From the NCBI GenBank assembly GCA_951213105.1, contig OX578133.1, forward strand, positions 138,613,203-138,677,202: a stretch of 64,000 nt of DNA, in the 5' to 3' direction. Both the position numbers and the translations under genes were made by a program. The notes under the pieces are model-generated. The model did no database searches. It worked only from the letters and a program-made list of their open reading frames with translations, and was not told where the DNA came from. This DNA comes from Amaurobius ferox. Its lineage: Eukaryota > Arthropoda > Arachnida > Araneae > Amaurobiidae. Shown piece by piece: positions 49,001 to 58,156 of the stretch (position 1 is the stretch's first letter; each line of letters starts with the position of its first letter).

Positions 49001-52000
49001 GCAGTCAATGCGTTAAAAAGGGGTCCTAATTTAAGATCAATTTGAACTGGATACTATCATATAAGCTAACAATTAAGCTGCACACATGAGTCCATAAAAA
49101 TACATAAATTTAGCACAAACATCAGGTCATCATTTAAAAGCTAGAACATGACAAATTATATAAAAGGTCTTAAGACTTAATCGCCAATGTTAGGCTTAGT
49201 GGTTACTTTGTTGACCATCCCAATGATAAAAAGCCATAGGCCATAAGTTAGATCCTCAACACATTTAGCTTTGACAGTTAAGTTATCAAATATCAAAGAT
49301 TGTGATATTCAATATTACATGTTATTTGTTTTCACCATACTATTACTATAGGAATATTTATATGCTGGAATTACAAATCTCAACTTGTATTATAGACTAT
49401 GTACATAGCCACTCTCACATAACAAAATTGCAGAGGTGCCAGTACACAGTCAAAATAACCAAATAACAATCACAGATCATAAAGCAAAAATATATCTATG
49501 ATAGCAGATATGTAGCTATCTTTAATAGGAGGTCAAAATGACCAAATAACAATCACAGACCACAAAGCAAAAATATATCTATAATGATAGCAGATATGTA
49601 GCTATGTTTAATAGGAAGTCAAAATAACCAAATAACAATCATAGATCACAAAACAAATCTATAATTATAGCAGATATGTAGTTGTTATCTTTAATACCAG
49701 GTTTAGTTTTGTCTAATTATAATCTACTACTAAATGAAAACTCAAAGTTTTGGATGTTTTGAAGGCACCAAATAACTTTAGTTATCAGTTAACTGATATA
49801 TATGATATGTAGATTGGATACAGAGATATGAATTTTTTCCTAAGTACTGAGTCTAAAATAGGATATCAAAAAAGTCATTTATACGCAATTTTTCACAATT
49901 TTGACATTTTNNNNNNNNNNNNNNNNNNNNNNNNNNNNNNNNNNNNNNNNNNNNNNNNNNNNNNNNNNNNNNNNNNNNNNNNNNNNNNNNNNNNNNNNNN
50001 NNNNNNNNNNNNNNNNNNNNNNNNNNNNNNNNNNNNNNNNNNNNNNNNNNNNNNNNNNNNNNNNNNNNNNNNNNNNNNNNNNNNNNNNNNNNNNNNNNNN
50101 NNNNNNNNNNAAACACCAGCGATTTAAGCCCACATAGTGGGTGTAGGTCCATGCTCAAATTGGCATGGATAAACTGCTGCACAAATGGCTGATGATGGAC
50201 AAATGACTCACTATGACAATTCAAGCATGGACCTACACCCACTATGTGGGCTTATCTCACTGGCTCTAGTGCCCCTAATAAATATCACAGAACCTGGTCT
50301 TGCTGTCTGTCGAAGATTGCATGTAGCAACAGGTGTTTCATAACAGATAGAGCATAGACTTAAGCCCACTGCATGGACGTCAGTGTAATTTTCATTTTAA
50401 TCTGTAAAAGAATGTTAAATTCCAATCGCAATATACATTTTTAATAATTATATTATACACTCTGTATATTTTAATGGCATATATAAGCTTGTGATCAATA
50501 GAAACAATTGTCTAGTCACACAATTGGATGTGGGTGGGTTAATACTTAAGTATTAACCCAACTACAGCCCCCCCCCCCCCCCGCAATAGAGAAAGTGAGT
50601 GAAATGGCATATAAAAGCTAACAAAAGTTTCAAAATTAAAAATATATATATATATTCTTTTTCTAATTAAAGTGATAAATTTTAACAGATGTTTCTACAT
50701 TACATTTTATAGTGTTTTCCATTTACATTAGAATGCGCAACAAAATGAGGGACAGCGCACATATGAATTAAAAAAAATATGCTTTCTACATGTTCGTTAA
50801 CCAGGCCCTCCACATCCAATTTTGGGCCTGGGTACTGAGTCAAACTGCGGGTTCTAGATAAAAAGTAAAGGGGAGGGGTCCCCCCTTTTTATGTTTCTTT
50901 TCTGTATTATTTAGGGATAAAGTTGAATTTCATAAAATATATCAAGTACAAGGTTTAACTCAATATAACACAGAAGAATAAGAAATTTATGACATATCCT
51001 TCATATGATAGCAAGTAGTATGTACATTGAATACTCATCTTATATCCCAAGGGATAGATGCTGCAAGGGAAATTTTTTGAACCGGAAGTAGGAAAAAATT
51101 CAAATTAAAAATTCTTCCCGAATCCCACTACTTTCTATCACCAAAGCTCATATCCAAATTTAGAAAATGGATGTTTCAAGAAAGAGGGAGAATTTCGAAC
51201 TGGAAATGTAAAAAGAACCAGATATGAAAATCTTTAGTGAACCTCCTTACCTCCTCCAGAATTTGATGCTCAATCCTTATCTAAGTTTTATCTATAATAG
51301 ATCCTAAGAAGTTGATGCCTCAAAAAAATGTTTAGTAAAAACAATGGTACTGCAACATTTTTACTGCAAACAACCACCCAGAAGAAACAGTTATTAGTGC
51401 TACAGTTAAATTACCTCCAATCAATGTGCATATGCAGCATATAAATAAAATAAAATATATGCTAAATATCTTGGGATTTTATAAGACGACCCACTTTCAT
51501 TTGTTTTGTAACTTTTTAGATGATAATAGCACATGCACAGATGCATACCATTTTTATTCATCGTTTTGACTCACTGGTAAATCCCCAAACACAAAGTTCT
51601 CTGCTTTTGAGTTATAAAACGTTTTTTTAACAGTTAGCAGCAAAAGTTAGTATCCTCCAAATTCTCTACTAAAATTATCCTAAGAGGATTTAATCTACAT
51701 ATTTTTGAAAACTTTTATGGATTGAAATGATTTTTGATGTAATACATTGTCAGTCTATTATAAAATTATATCTCCTAAATTACGCTGATTTTGCTGTTTT
51801 TTATTGAATTTTATCTTTTTATAAGATGAATTAGCTCTATTCGAATGCCAATTCACCAAGTATAGTGCCACAGATGAAAAAATGATGGTGTTGGGAACAG
51901 TTTATACAAGCATAGCAGGAGCAGTAACAATTTATTTTCTTTTGTAGCATTACAACTACTTACTTTGCAGAGTACAACATAGTTTAATAGAACCTTCTAA

Positions 52001-54582
52001 TTTCTTGGATTTTTTTAATGCCACTATTATTGTCTGATTTTCACCAAAAATCAAATCAGCACCAGAGTAATGCCTCACCAACATAGCTACCAAATTTCAA
52101 GCAAATTTAGTGAATATCTTTTGAACTACAGTGAATACATAAACTGCCTACATACTCACTCTGACATTCAGAAAAACCGACAATATAACGTTGATAAAAT
52201 GAAGTTCATTGAAAACGTCTTTGTTTCATAACTAATTTTTTTATCCTAATCTATTTTTATAATTACATAAGAGAATGAAAATATGAAGTTAATTCAATAT
52301 TATATTGCCATGTGTGTTCTAAACTCATTCATTATGTTCATAAAATATTTCTTCTAAAATGTATCAATTTTGATGGTTATGAGATAAAATGTTAAATGCA
52401 CATCCATAATTATTAAGTGTTATGGCCAAACAACACCGTTTGTATATACAAAAGATCCCATATAATAAAGAAAAAAAAAACCATTTTCTAATTAGGATTT
52501 CGGGAGCGGGGGGGGGGGGGGGGGGGGGGTAAATCCTCAAATCTCCTCTCTCCTCCCCTGGATACACCTTGGTAAAATGTAATATATATCTAATAGAGAA
52601 TGTGTTGTTGTTGAAACCCAGACCGTCCGACCTACCAGAAAGGACTAATAGAGAATGTGTTGTTGTTGTTGAGACCCAGACCGTCCGGGTAAAGAGAATA
52701 AGGTAATAGAGAATGTGTGAATGTCCTCTTTCAATGAGCACAGTTCCTACTAATTTAAGTTCAACTTAAAATCATACAATATAAAGTGAAAGATTAAAAA
52801 CACATTATAAACACTAAAGCATTCATATTTTTTAATAATGCAATATTTTGCCTGAAGTTTTGTACATATTTAACTATAGTTATTTTAAAGGAATAAATTT
52901 ACAAAGCAACATAGAAATGCGATAAAATAAATTTAATTTATTCTAAGGTTAACTTTGTTTAAGATATCTAAAAATAATATTTGAAAAATATAAGAAAATT
53001 GTTTTGAATATGCCTTGAATCTTAAATGGTAGCACTGGGATAAATATTACCTCTTTAGTCTATTGTTTCAGTGAATAATTTTTTATAAGATTTAGTCGCA
53101 TGTTGGGAGATGCATTAGCACTGCTAACACATGGAAATATTATATTATTGCATTAGAAATTAAAATAAACTTGCTTTTTGCATTTTCTTTAAAGAAATAT
53201 CGGTTTTACATCACTGAAATCAATGTGGGAAGCAAGTGCATGTCTTTGAGGAGCAATTTAATCTGATAGTAGTTCTGTGGTTCATGTCAAGGCTGTAGAA
53301 AGAAACTACAATTTTCCTTTCTACAGACCTCCATTCAGTCTGACACTGTGGATACCCCGTCGCGTTAATGGGTTTACGAGGAGGGAAGATAAGATCGCCC
53401 CTTCCCAAACTTATAATTTCACAAAAGAAACCTGTAGACAAAGATCGTGATTCAAAGATGTGATCAAAGTGATTCAAAGATCGTAGATTCAAAGATGTGA
53501 TTGATATAAGCTGTAAATTTGAATGAATGAGCCAGTGCAAACTTACCTGCTAGGGTAATAAAAGTGTCTATTTTATCAGTGCAATTCTAAAAAATTGCTC
53601 ATTGCTTTTTTATGTAGTGATCGGTTCTTTTTATTGCCTTGTTAACATTGCCTTTCTTAAGAACAAATAATGAACATATTCTGTCACTAAATACAACATT
53701 GTGAAGCTATCACTACCCAGAGACCTTGTATTGGAGACCTTTGAGGTTTTCTTACTACTTCGGAAATCAGACAATCTTCATGTAATTTAAGGAAAAAAGT
53801 ATCATAAATTCATATGCAGATGTTCTATAATAAATATTTTATCCCCAGCAATCTTCGTGGGCCCCAGTACAGTAGTACTAACTGACACCCCCCCTCCCCT
53901 TTGTGGGGGCCCTGTCATTAACCATAAGTAATTGATGTCACACAGTGTTACTTACCGTTAAAAATAACATGCATGTAAATTTTTCACTAATTCTGGTAAG
54001 TGGGCTCGTTCAACACAAAAAATGTACCATTTTTCGATTCTGGAGGATTGGTAATGATTTAAAAAGAGAGAGATGAAGAATTTCTCTTTGTTTCTGCTAA
54101 ACAATTTTCAATTTTCGATGGCATCATGCTCATTTATGTGGTATGAAATACCTTTGCTTTGGTTTATTAGTCAAATGTGTACTCAAACATAAAAAATGTG
54201 TACTACTTAAACGCTTCCCCCCCCCCCCCCCCCCCCGCCCTTTTCCAAATCAAAATCCTGTGTACACCACTAATCTGAACTCAAAAGAGGGATTGAACCT
54301 TAAAATTCTTTACTTTTAAACAGACTCGCACAAACTCATTATTTACGGAAAAGATTTGTTTGTAAAAAAAGATACAAACATAATCATATTTTACAGGGAA
54401 CGGATATGAAAATATATAAATTAGAAAAGGGCAAAAGGCACTGATTCATTTCTTTGACATATTTAAATAATTACTTGCAAATCTTTATATTTTGAAGAGG
54501 GTAAAACTATTCGCACTTCATCATCAATTTGATTTTCATTTTCTCCTGGTAAATCTGATGCTCCTTGATTAGAATGAGCCAT
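31566..54582 (-). CDS. BLOC1S3: BLOC-1 complex subunit 3 (six coding exons, whole gene span)
   Basis: BLOC-1 is a cytosolic eight-subunit complex that sorts cargo from endosomes to lysosome-related organelles such as pigment granules. Joining 54582-54475, 47722-47629, 47543-47450, 39253-39234, 32069-31948 and 31688-31566 gives 186 codons with consistent phases (0, 1, 0, 1, 0) and GT-AG introns. Recognition rests on two features of the family. First is an acidic GEASESDEE motif at residues 49-57, like the GEAxETDSE motifs of vertebrate subunits. Second is the C-terminal LPDI followed by a Pro/Thr/Asp tail (residues 175-186), like the vertebrate LLPDIRGVPGTE end. Residues 100-172 are predicted helical, with heptad-like Leu/Ile/Val. 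Length is close to the 202-aa human protein. Introns host a piggyBac, two hAT-type elements, SINEs and the assembly gap. Identity is by memory of the family; a database search should confirm it. Confidence 0.85.
31948..32069 (-). CDS. BLOC1S3: BLOC1S3 exon 5
   Basis: 122 nt with acceptor gttttttag| and donor cag|gtattg. It codes EKNQTLRRDVVELVTQPYES and onward, helical coiled-coil sequence, and ends in phase 0. Confidence 0.85.
32070..33764. other. BLOC1S3 intron 5, proximal part: nothing else seen
   Basis: AT-rich intronic sequence. The open frame at 32510-32103 (minus strand) is hydrophobic by base composition only and has no supporting context. Confidence 0.5.
33778..34102 (+). mobile_element. 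Old SINE copy with internal duplication
   Basis: It is flanked by agattgctgcaca (33765-33777 and 34103-34115). The body matches the SINE family at reduced identity (gattgcactcgg, ttccagtctaaattaggtgg, cagatggtctgggtt). A roughly 40-bp segment, acccaagtttgatcccctgc and onward, is duplicated in tandem and includes a degraded B box. Confidence 0.85.
35757..37623 (+). mobile_element. piggyBac-family transposon copy (1,867 bp)
   Basis: TTAA sits at both borders (35753-35756 and 37624-37627), as piggyBac always leaves. The ends are ccctttcgcg and taaaaggg, so the terminal repeats share ccctttt/c. The transposase gene is on the plus strand and is broken. It lies in intron 5 of BLOC1S3, antisense to the gene. 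Confidence 0.85.
36231..37380 (+). pseudogene. piggyBac transposase, truncated and disabled
   Basis: piggyBac transposases excise and insert at TTAA through three Asp residues. Here the N-terminus (MAGLKRFLSVEEYTRMVNEP) shifts frame near 36324. Four 23-26-bp tandem repeats at about 36643-36742 then bring a stop (36695-36697). A further shift and a stop at 36934-36936 follow. The catalytic block VFIDESLFSWKGRL (Asp codon at 37010) and the downstream RQYIPSKRSRYGIKIYKLSE are well kept. The second Asp is in LYLDIFFTSP (codon 37250). A TGA at 37310-37312 stands just before GTVLKNRKDMP, which the family has in frame. The third Asp and the Cys-rich C-terminus are absent, so internal 3' sequence is deleted. 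Confidence 0.85.
38386..39111. mobile_element. hAT-like non-autonomous element
   Basis: The left end cagggtgagtacgtttt and the complement of the right end tggggtgcgtactagtgctt share the gggtg.gtac core. Both are followed by ttttcaag/cttgaaaa-rich sub-terminal sequence on either side. The flanking octamers match poorly (5 of 8), so the exact borders are uncertain. It ends about 120 bp from BLOC1S3 exon 4. Confidence 0.5.
39234..39253 (-). CDS. BLOC1S3: BLOC1S3 exon 4 (20-nt micro-exon)
   Basis: attgttgcataaaaaattaa lies between a good acceptor (gtttttcag|) and an ideal donor (|gtaagt). It codes LLHKKL with one split codon at each side. Phases agree with exons 3 and 5 on both sides. Skipping it would shift the frame, so it is required. 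Confidence 0.8.
40054..40094 (+). repeat. Poly(G) tract, 41 bases
   Basis: An uninterrupted G run just inside the hAT left terminus. Its length may be misassembled. The right terminus has the corresponding C run at only 8 bases. Confidence 0.9.
40502..40509 (+). promoter_or_regulatory. TATA box of the hAT transposase gene
   Basis: tatataaa lies about 350 bp before the transposase ATG, with a GC-richer stretch and a plausible start region (tgttcgctcgaa) about 30 bp downstream. The surrounding block is markedly less AT-rich than the intron. Confidence 0.6.
40861..43367 (+). CDS. hAT transposase (ZMYM1-like, TTF/DUF4371 type), one frameshift
   Basis: hAT transposases excise and reinsert the element, making 8-bp duplications. 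The ATG at 40861 starts MSEKRKGLGQQTLGNYFKKK. A single-base frame change at the A9 run 40912-40920 is needed to continue. From there one frame runs to the stop at 43365-43367, the part after 41421 alone being 648 codons. A TTF-type zinc-binding region (KFCSSWLSKHNW, then AYCKFCVLF) lies near 41250-41340. The DUF4371 RNase-H-like core has VLCDETTD (first Asp) near 41886 and GQGFDGASAMSG (second Asp) near 42111. HCASHCLNL and CPTRWVERHD follow. The C-terminal dimerisation region has LPVSTSSAERSFSTMKRLKT with the Glu near 43191. A stop appears 13 codons after the A run without the shift. Otherwise no disabling change was seen. Confidence 0.9.
43578..43583 (+). terminator. hAT transposase polyadenylation signal
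   Basis: aataaa about 210 nt after the transposase stop and inside the element. Confidence 0.6.
43970..44222 (+). repeat. Minisatellite (about 28-bp unit) with a SINE inserted
   Basis: Variants of gatgtatcaaaagagctta recur at 43971, 44129, 44153, 44177 and 44201. The SINE tail at 44020-44077 interrupts the array. Confidence 0.75.
44020..44077 (+). mobile_element. 5'-truncated SINE (variant tail)
   Basis: Enclosed by a perfect 15-bp duplication (acccatacagagggt at 44005-44019 and 44078-44092). The end gtcgggtggtctgggtttt is a variant of the SINE tail gtcggacggtctgggtc. It shares the variant tail and a target core with the fragment at 19274-19302. Confidence 0.75.
44223..47449. other. BLOC1S3 intron 3: nothing further recognised
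   Basis: AT-rich intron. The segment 45890-46110 repeats the sequence that flanks the hAT element at 39893-40038 and 43736-43830 (ctgtagcagaaaatc.aagtat and onward). The start of a decayed R1 copy is possible at 44455-44580. Confidence 0.5.
47450..47543 (-). CDS. BLOC1S3: BLOC1S3 exon 3
   Basis: 94 nt with acceptor attttatag| and donor aatac|gtatgt. It codes SDFSISDTWRRSTTE and onward, entering with two bases and leaving with two bases of a codon. Only 85 bp of intron separate it from exon 2. Confidence 0.85.
47629..47722 (-). CDS. BLOC1S3: BLOC1S3 exon 2
   Basis: 94 nt with acceptor attttatag| and donor tctg|gttggt. It codes KPPRIPHGIVISGEASESDE and onward, carrying the conserved acidic motif, and ends one base into a codon. 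Confidence 0.85.
48932..49002. repeat. Inverted repeat, arms 24 bp
   Basis: gccaactacgagataactt at 48932 is answered by the complement at 48979-49002 with two mismatches and a 23-base loop. Confidence 0.75.
49448..49705 (+). repeat. Tandem repeat, about 85-bp unit, three copies
   Basis: Units start at 49449, 49532 and 49618 with gtcaaaat.accaaataac. Each contains tatagcagatatgtag or atgatagcagatatgtag. Confidence 0.9.
49911..50110. other. Assembly gap (200 N)
   Basis: 200 undetermined bases in intron 1 of BLOC1S3. True gap size is unknown. An inverted repeat sits immediately at its right edge. Confidence 1.
50125..50254. repeat. Perfect 31-bp inverted repeat beside the gap
   Basis: taagcccacatagtgggtgt at 50125-50144 extends to 50155. 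Its exact complement occupies 50224-50254 with a 68-base spacer. A third partial match (taagcccactgcatggac) is near 50362. Confidence 0.9.
50536..50559. repeat. Perfect 24-bp palindrome beside a C15 run
   Basis: gggttaatactt followed directly by its complement. A run of 15 C (50568-50582) begins 9 bases later. Confidence 0.9.
50583..52010. other. BLOC1S3 intron 1: nothing recognised
   Basis: No exon or element was supported in this part of the intron. Confidence 0.4.
52015..52200 (-). repeat. Degenerate R1 fragment
   Basis: aatcagcaccagagtaatgc followed by ctaccaaatttcaagcaaattt parallels 15412-15500 of R1 copy 1. Confidence 0.6.
52605..52703 (-). mobile_element. Two SINE tail fragments at one target site
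   Basis: Two truncated minus-strand tails (52605-52644 and 52660-52703, each gttgttg.*acccagaccgtccg) are separated and flanked by three copies of taatagagaatgtg (52591, 52646 and 52704). A G22 run lies just upstream (52508-52529). Confidence 0.8.
52720..54470. other. BLOC1S3 intron 1, distal part: nothing recognised
   Basis: No further exon was needed or seen. A C20 run is at 54217-54236. Short repeats of gattcaaagat occur near 53450-53500. Confidence 0.4.
54475..54582 (-). CDS. BLOC1S3: BLOC1S3 exon 1 (start codon)
   Basis: 36 codons from ATG at 54582-54580, preceded by tcaata. The amino-acid sequence begins MAHSNQGASDLPGENENQ and ends SSKYKDLQ. The donor caa|gtaatt is at 54475/54474, and the exon ends in phase 0. 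Confidence 0.8.
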
Positions 54583-55174
54583 TATTGAAGAATTATGTTC
54601 ACGAAATTAAAGTAAGTTCAGCTTAATTCATACAGTTAAATTAATTGCAATAAATACAAAACAACATCGACAGCATCATGTTGCAGACGAAATTTTACAA
54701 TTCATCACAAGATCTTCACAAATACTCCACACATTGAATTAAGTCCAGTATTCAGGTATTAGGAAGATTTTAGATTCCTGATTGGCTAAGAACGAGTTTT
54801 AAACACTCGAACTTTATTCGAGTTTTCATTCGTATTCAACCGCCAAAGAAGCCGTCCTGAAAATATTTGCTCCTGGGCGCTAAAAATCTAGTTACGCCAC
54901 TTTTTCTGCTTTATGAAATGGTTAAACAATTAACTAGTTTTAAGAATATTTTTAGTTTCAAATTTTTTGGAAAGAAAAGAAACTCTATTGTATAAAGTAA
55001 TCAATAAATACGACAAACTGAACCGAGTAATTGATAGATTCAATCCTCAATTCCTAGATTGGGTTTGCTGTATTTCTTACATGCTGCGTTATTAATAAAG
55101 TGTTTATTTTACAGTACTGTTCACAGCAGTTTAAGCAATTTGGTTTACATACACTATTTATATACATTTTTTCC

Positions 55175-55490
55175 AACACAGACTATCCAACATACCCGAA
55201 GGTGTAAAGTAACTATTTCGATATCCGGGGCAATACTATCCAATTTAGGCAGGAACCTATTGGGATAGAAATTCCAGGAGCCGTACCACATTTTTCCTAA
55301 TCCATCACATCTCGGATGGACTTTTGAACCTATAAATATTACGGGCCCATATTCCACAAGGAGCCTTGATACTCCACGTAGACACTGAGATCGATAAGAG
55401 CGAGCCCCGGTCTATCATGTGCGATCCTTCTATCTCGACTCTACACAATTTATGTTATTGTTCGATCCAGACCGTCCGACCTAACAAAAA
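55175..55490 (-). mobile_element. Highly diverged SINE plus a second tail fragment
   Basis: cagactatccaacatacc.gaaggtgtaa and aatttaggcaggaaccta follow the SINE body at low identity to about 55440. A better preserved tail (cgatccagaccgtccgacct) at 55464-55490 is a second insertion, cut by the Tc1 fragment. Confidence 0.65.
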
Positions 55491-56060
55491 TATGACATTT
55501 TCGTAAGTGGTAAATCCTCCCCTTGCAGCTATACAAGCCGATATTCAGTGTAGCATAGAGTCAATTAATTTACTTATGTCCCTCTACGGAAGATTCTATT
55601 ACAAATGTTGCACTTACTCAGCTACATCTGTGGTGTTCTGAGAAGGCTGCAATTGCCGTCCCAGCATGCCCCAGACGTAGTCTAATGGTAATAAGTCAGG
55701 GGACCTGGATGGCCTTGGGAGCGTATCCTCGAAGACATTTGTTGAGATAATCATGCAGAACAATCGTCGACGTATAAGCAATCCACCAGATTGGCTTGAA
55801 ACACAACTAGAGGCGATCGACTGTCCCACGAGATGACTCCCCAGATTGTCGCACCATGTGTGATGGCCGTCTGCCGCTCACAACAAATGTGGGATCGGAA
55901 CGCTGGTCAGCCTTCCTTCACGCATATATGCTGCGGTCATCAGCACTTAGACAGAAGCGGGATCATCGACATCTTGTCTCCAATCGGACACTGTCTAGGT
56001 TGGTCGAGCTCGACACCAATCAAGACGACTCTGCTTATGTTGAGAGCATAGGTACCGACT
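55490..56060 (-). pseudogene. Truncated Tc1-like transposon and transposase
   Basis: Closely related to 24366-24985 of the full-length element, sharing gtaagtggtaaatcctcccc and gctgcaattgccgtccca. On the minus strand 55829-55614 codes SRSPDLLPLDYVWGMLGRQL, the C-terminal SPDLxPLxxVW region with its final acidic position. Both terminal repeats and the N-terminal half are missing. Confidence 0.8.
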
Positions 56061-56082
56061 ACGGGGGGCACCAGATCCCGTT

Positions 56083-56122
56083 GAAATTTTCCAGAGGGGG
56101 CTTGCACCCTCTGGGAAATTTC
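56083..56122. repeat. 16-bp inverted repeat hairpin
   Basis: gaaattttccagaggg and ccctctgggaaatttc with one mismatch and an 8-base loop. It may be the end of an unrecognised element. Confidence 0.7.
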
Positions 56123-56129
56123 AAGATTA

Positions 56130-57522
56130 TTTTCTAATTTCGTATTTTATTAATAACCAGAAAATGCAATTTTCAATTATTAAATCCGAAAAAAAAAATG
56201 TTTAAAATCTTCTAAAACATAAATGTTACTTTTCATTTCTATCTCGTTTACATCTTCCTTACTACAGGGCCATAAACTATCTCGCACACAAATCAAGTTC
56301 CTCTTTACCCCAGGAAACATGTTTACGCTAATAACAACAGCACCTGCTTACCAGAACTTTTTCGATTGACCTCTTAGTTCAAAGAGAAAAATAAATATTT
56401 ACAGCCATGAGATTGACATTTTTCGACAGTAGCTGTCTTCAGTTATAACTATAAAGGATAATCATGAAGTATGGATGACTTATTTGATGTACTATATACC
56501 AAAGAGCTCCCATTTGTAATTGCTTCTCGATTCTATATACCAGACCAGTGCCATCTTTCCAGGTGGTATGGTGTATAATAGTATGTATATCCGTTTAGAA
56601 CTGCGAACCCCGCGAGTAGCTTTGCCCTAAAGAGCTACGTTTGGCAGTCATCAGCCACAAGTCGTTTGAGACCAGAGAGTTAGAGTATAAATCTATAAAT
56701 TATGAAAAAATGGAAAATACCCGATTCGTTAGGAACTTCGTGGGAAAATGGTTGCTTTTTGTAGGAGGATTTGGCATATCTTCAACTGGCGTGGTCTCAG
56801 ATGAGTGATGTTTACAGTGTTGAAAGCAGTGTGATGTTTTAGTTCCGATGACCAAAGAACGCGATATTTTTGTGCTATTAATGAAGGTTGTGTTTAGATT
56901 TGTAATTAAAAAAAAACATACTTATTTCCCACGGATAAATTTAAATTAAGGCAACAAAAGTTTCTTTTTGTATAAGAAATCCCTAAACTGCTGAAATACT
57001 TGCATATTATATTAAAAATTATGCAGATTTTGATTTAAGTGCAACATTATCTGGTAAGTATATATGTTATAATGGCTCTGCGCATCGCATTATGTGAAAT
57101 TGTACTGATAGGTTTGTTTTCTGATTTAAATAATATAATTATATTAGATTTTTTTCATTTAAAGGACTTGGTGAAACATGGGAATTTTACAATATGACTA
57201 CAAATTTTCCAGAAATAGCTGCATACAGCTAGGTATCATGCGATGAAAAATCCCAGTTTGGTAAAAAGTGTCGCTAGTCATGTTGTTGCTCCAAGACGTT
57301 TATTTATACGTCTATGTTTTTTAATGAAACTTGTTTTTACATATCTTACACAGCTGACGGCATGGTCATCCAAATTCCTATAAATTTATATGTGACGAAA
57401 TCCTAAGGTTTCGTCACATATCCTAACTCCAACTTAGATTTTATTGTTTTGCAACTTTATCATATTTTACTCTCAATAGGTGTTAGTCAGGTTCGGATAC
57501 TAGCTCCGAGATTGGTCCAGAA
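56130..57522. other. Non-coding stretch
   Basis: No gene was seen. A hairpin with 13-bp perfect arms (atatgtgacgaaa) is at 57389-57422. Confidence 0.45.
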
Positions 57523-58002
57523 CAGGGGTCGGCAACCTGCGGCTTGCGAGCCGCATGCGGCTCTTTTGATGTAAAGTTGCGGCTCTCCAGTTCCATACGA
57601 AAAAATTAATAATTTATTATCAAAACCCTTAAAAAATAAGAAAATATATTTTTAAGTACCTAATTTCTTAATAGCTTCTATTTTCATAATCGTTAATTAC
57701 AAATCGCTACGCTTAACATGACCGTAATGAGATAAATTTGAACTATTGTTTTGTTCTTAGAGATGAAACTCCGTGACCATGTTTATCTTTCAGCCAATTG
57801 CATTCCATTTCCGTCTCACCCAAACAGCCACCGTCTAGAGTCTAGACAACACATCTAGACGTGTTGTCAGTCAGTCATCCTCGGATAGCGCGGTCGACGT
57901 TACGTTGCATGTGTGTTGATTTAATCGCTCGCGGTTTTTGCGTGTCTATTCGCTTGTTGTTTCAAGAAGAATACGATTTAGAAGCGAATTATCTTCTCAA
58001 AG

Positions 58003-58143
58003 GTATGTACGCGTATAATTTAATAAAATCAGTAACAGAATTGGATTACATATCTGAGGATCGTGTTAACGAAGTAATAATGGTAAATAAATTGTTTGCG
58101 GTTTTATATAACTAAGTAAAATTTAAAAAAATCATTTTTTCAG
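58003..58143 (+). other. Probable 5' UTR intron of the hAT transposase gene
   Basis: A strong donor (aaag|gtatgt) at 58003 and an acceptor (cattttttcag|) ending at 58143 lie just before the ATG at 58157. Inferred from splice signals only. Confidence 0.5.
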
Positions 58144-58156
58144 CTCCGCCGCCAGC

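Noticed and set aside
49828..50242. Open frames across the gap
   Set aside because: They consist mostly of undetermined bases.
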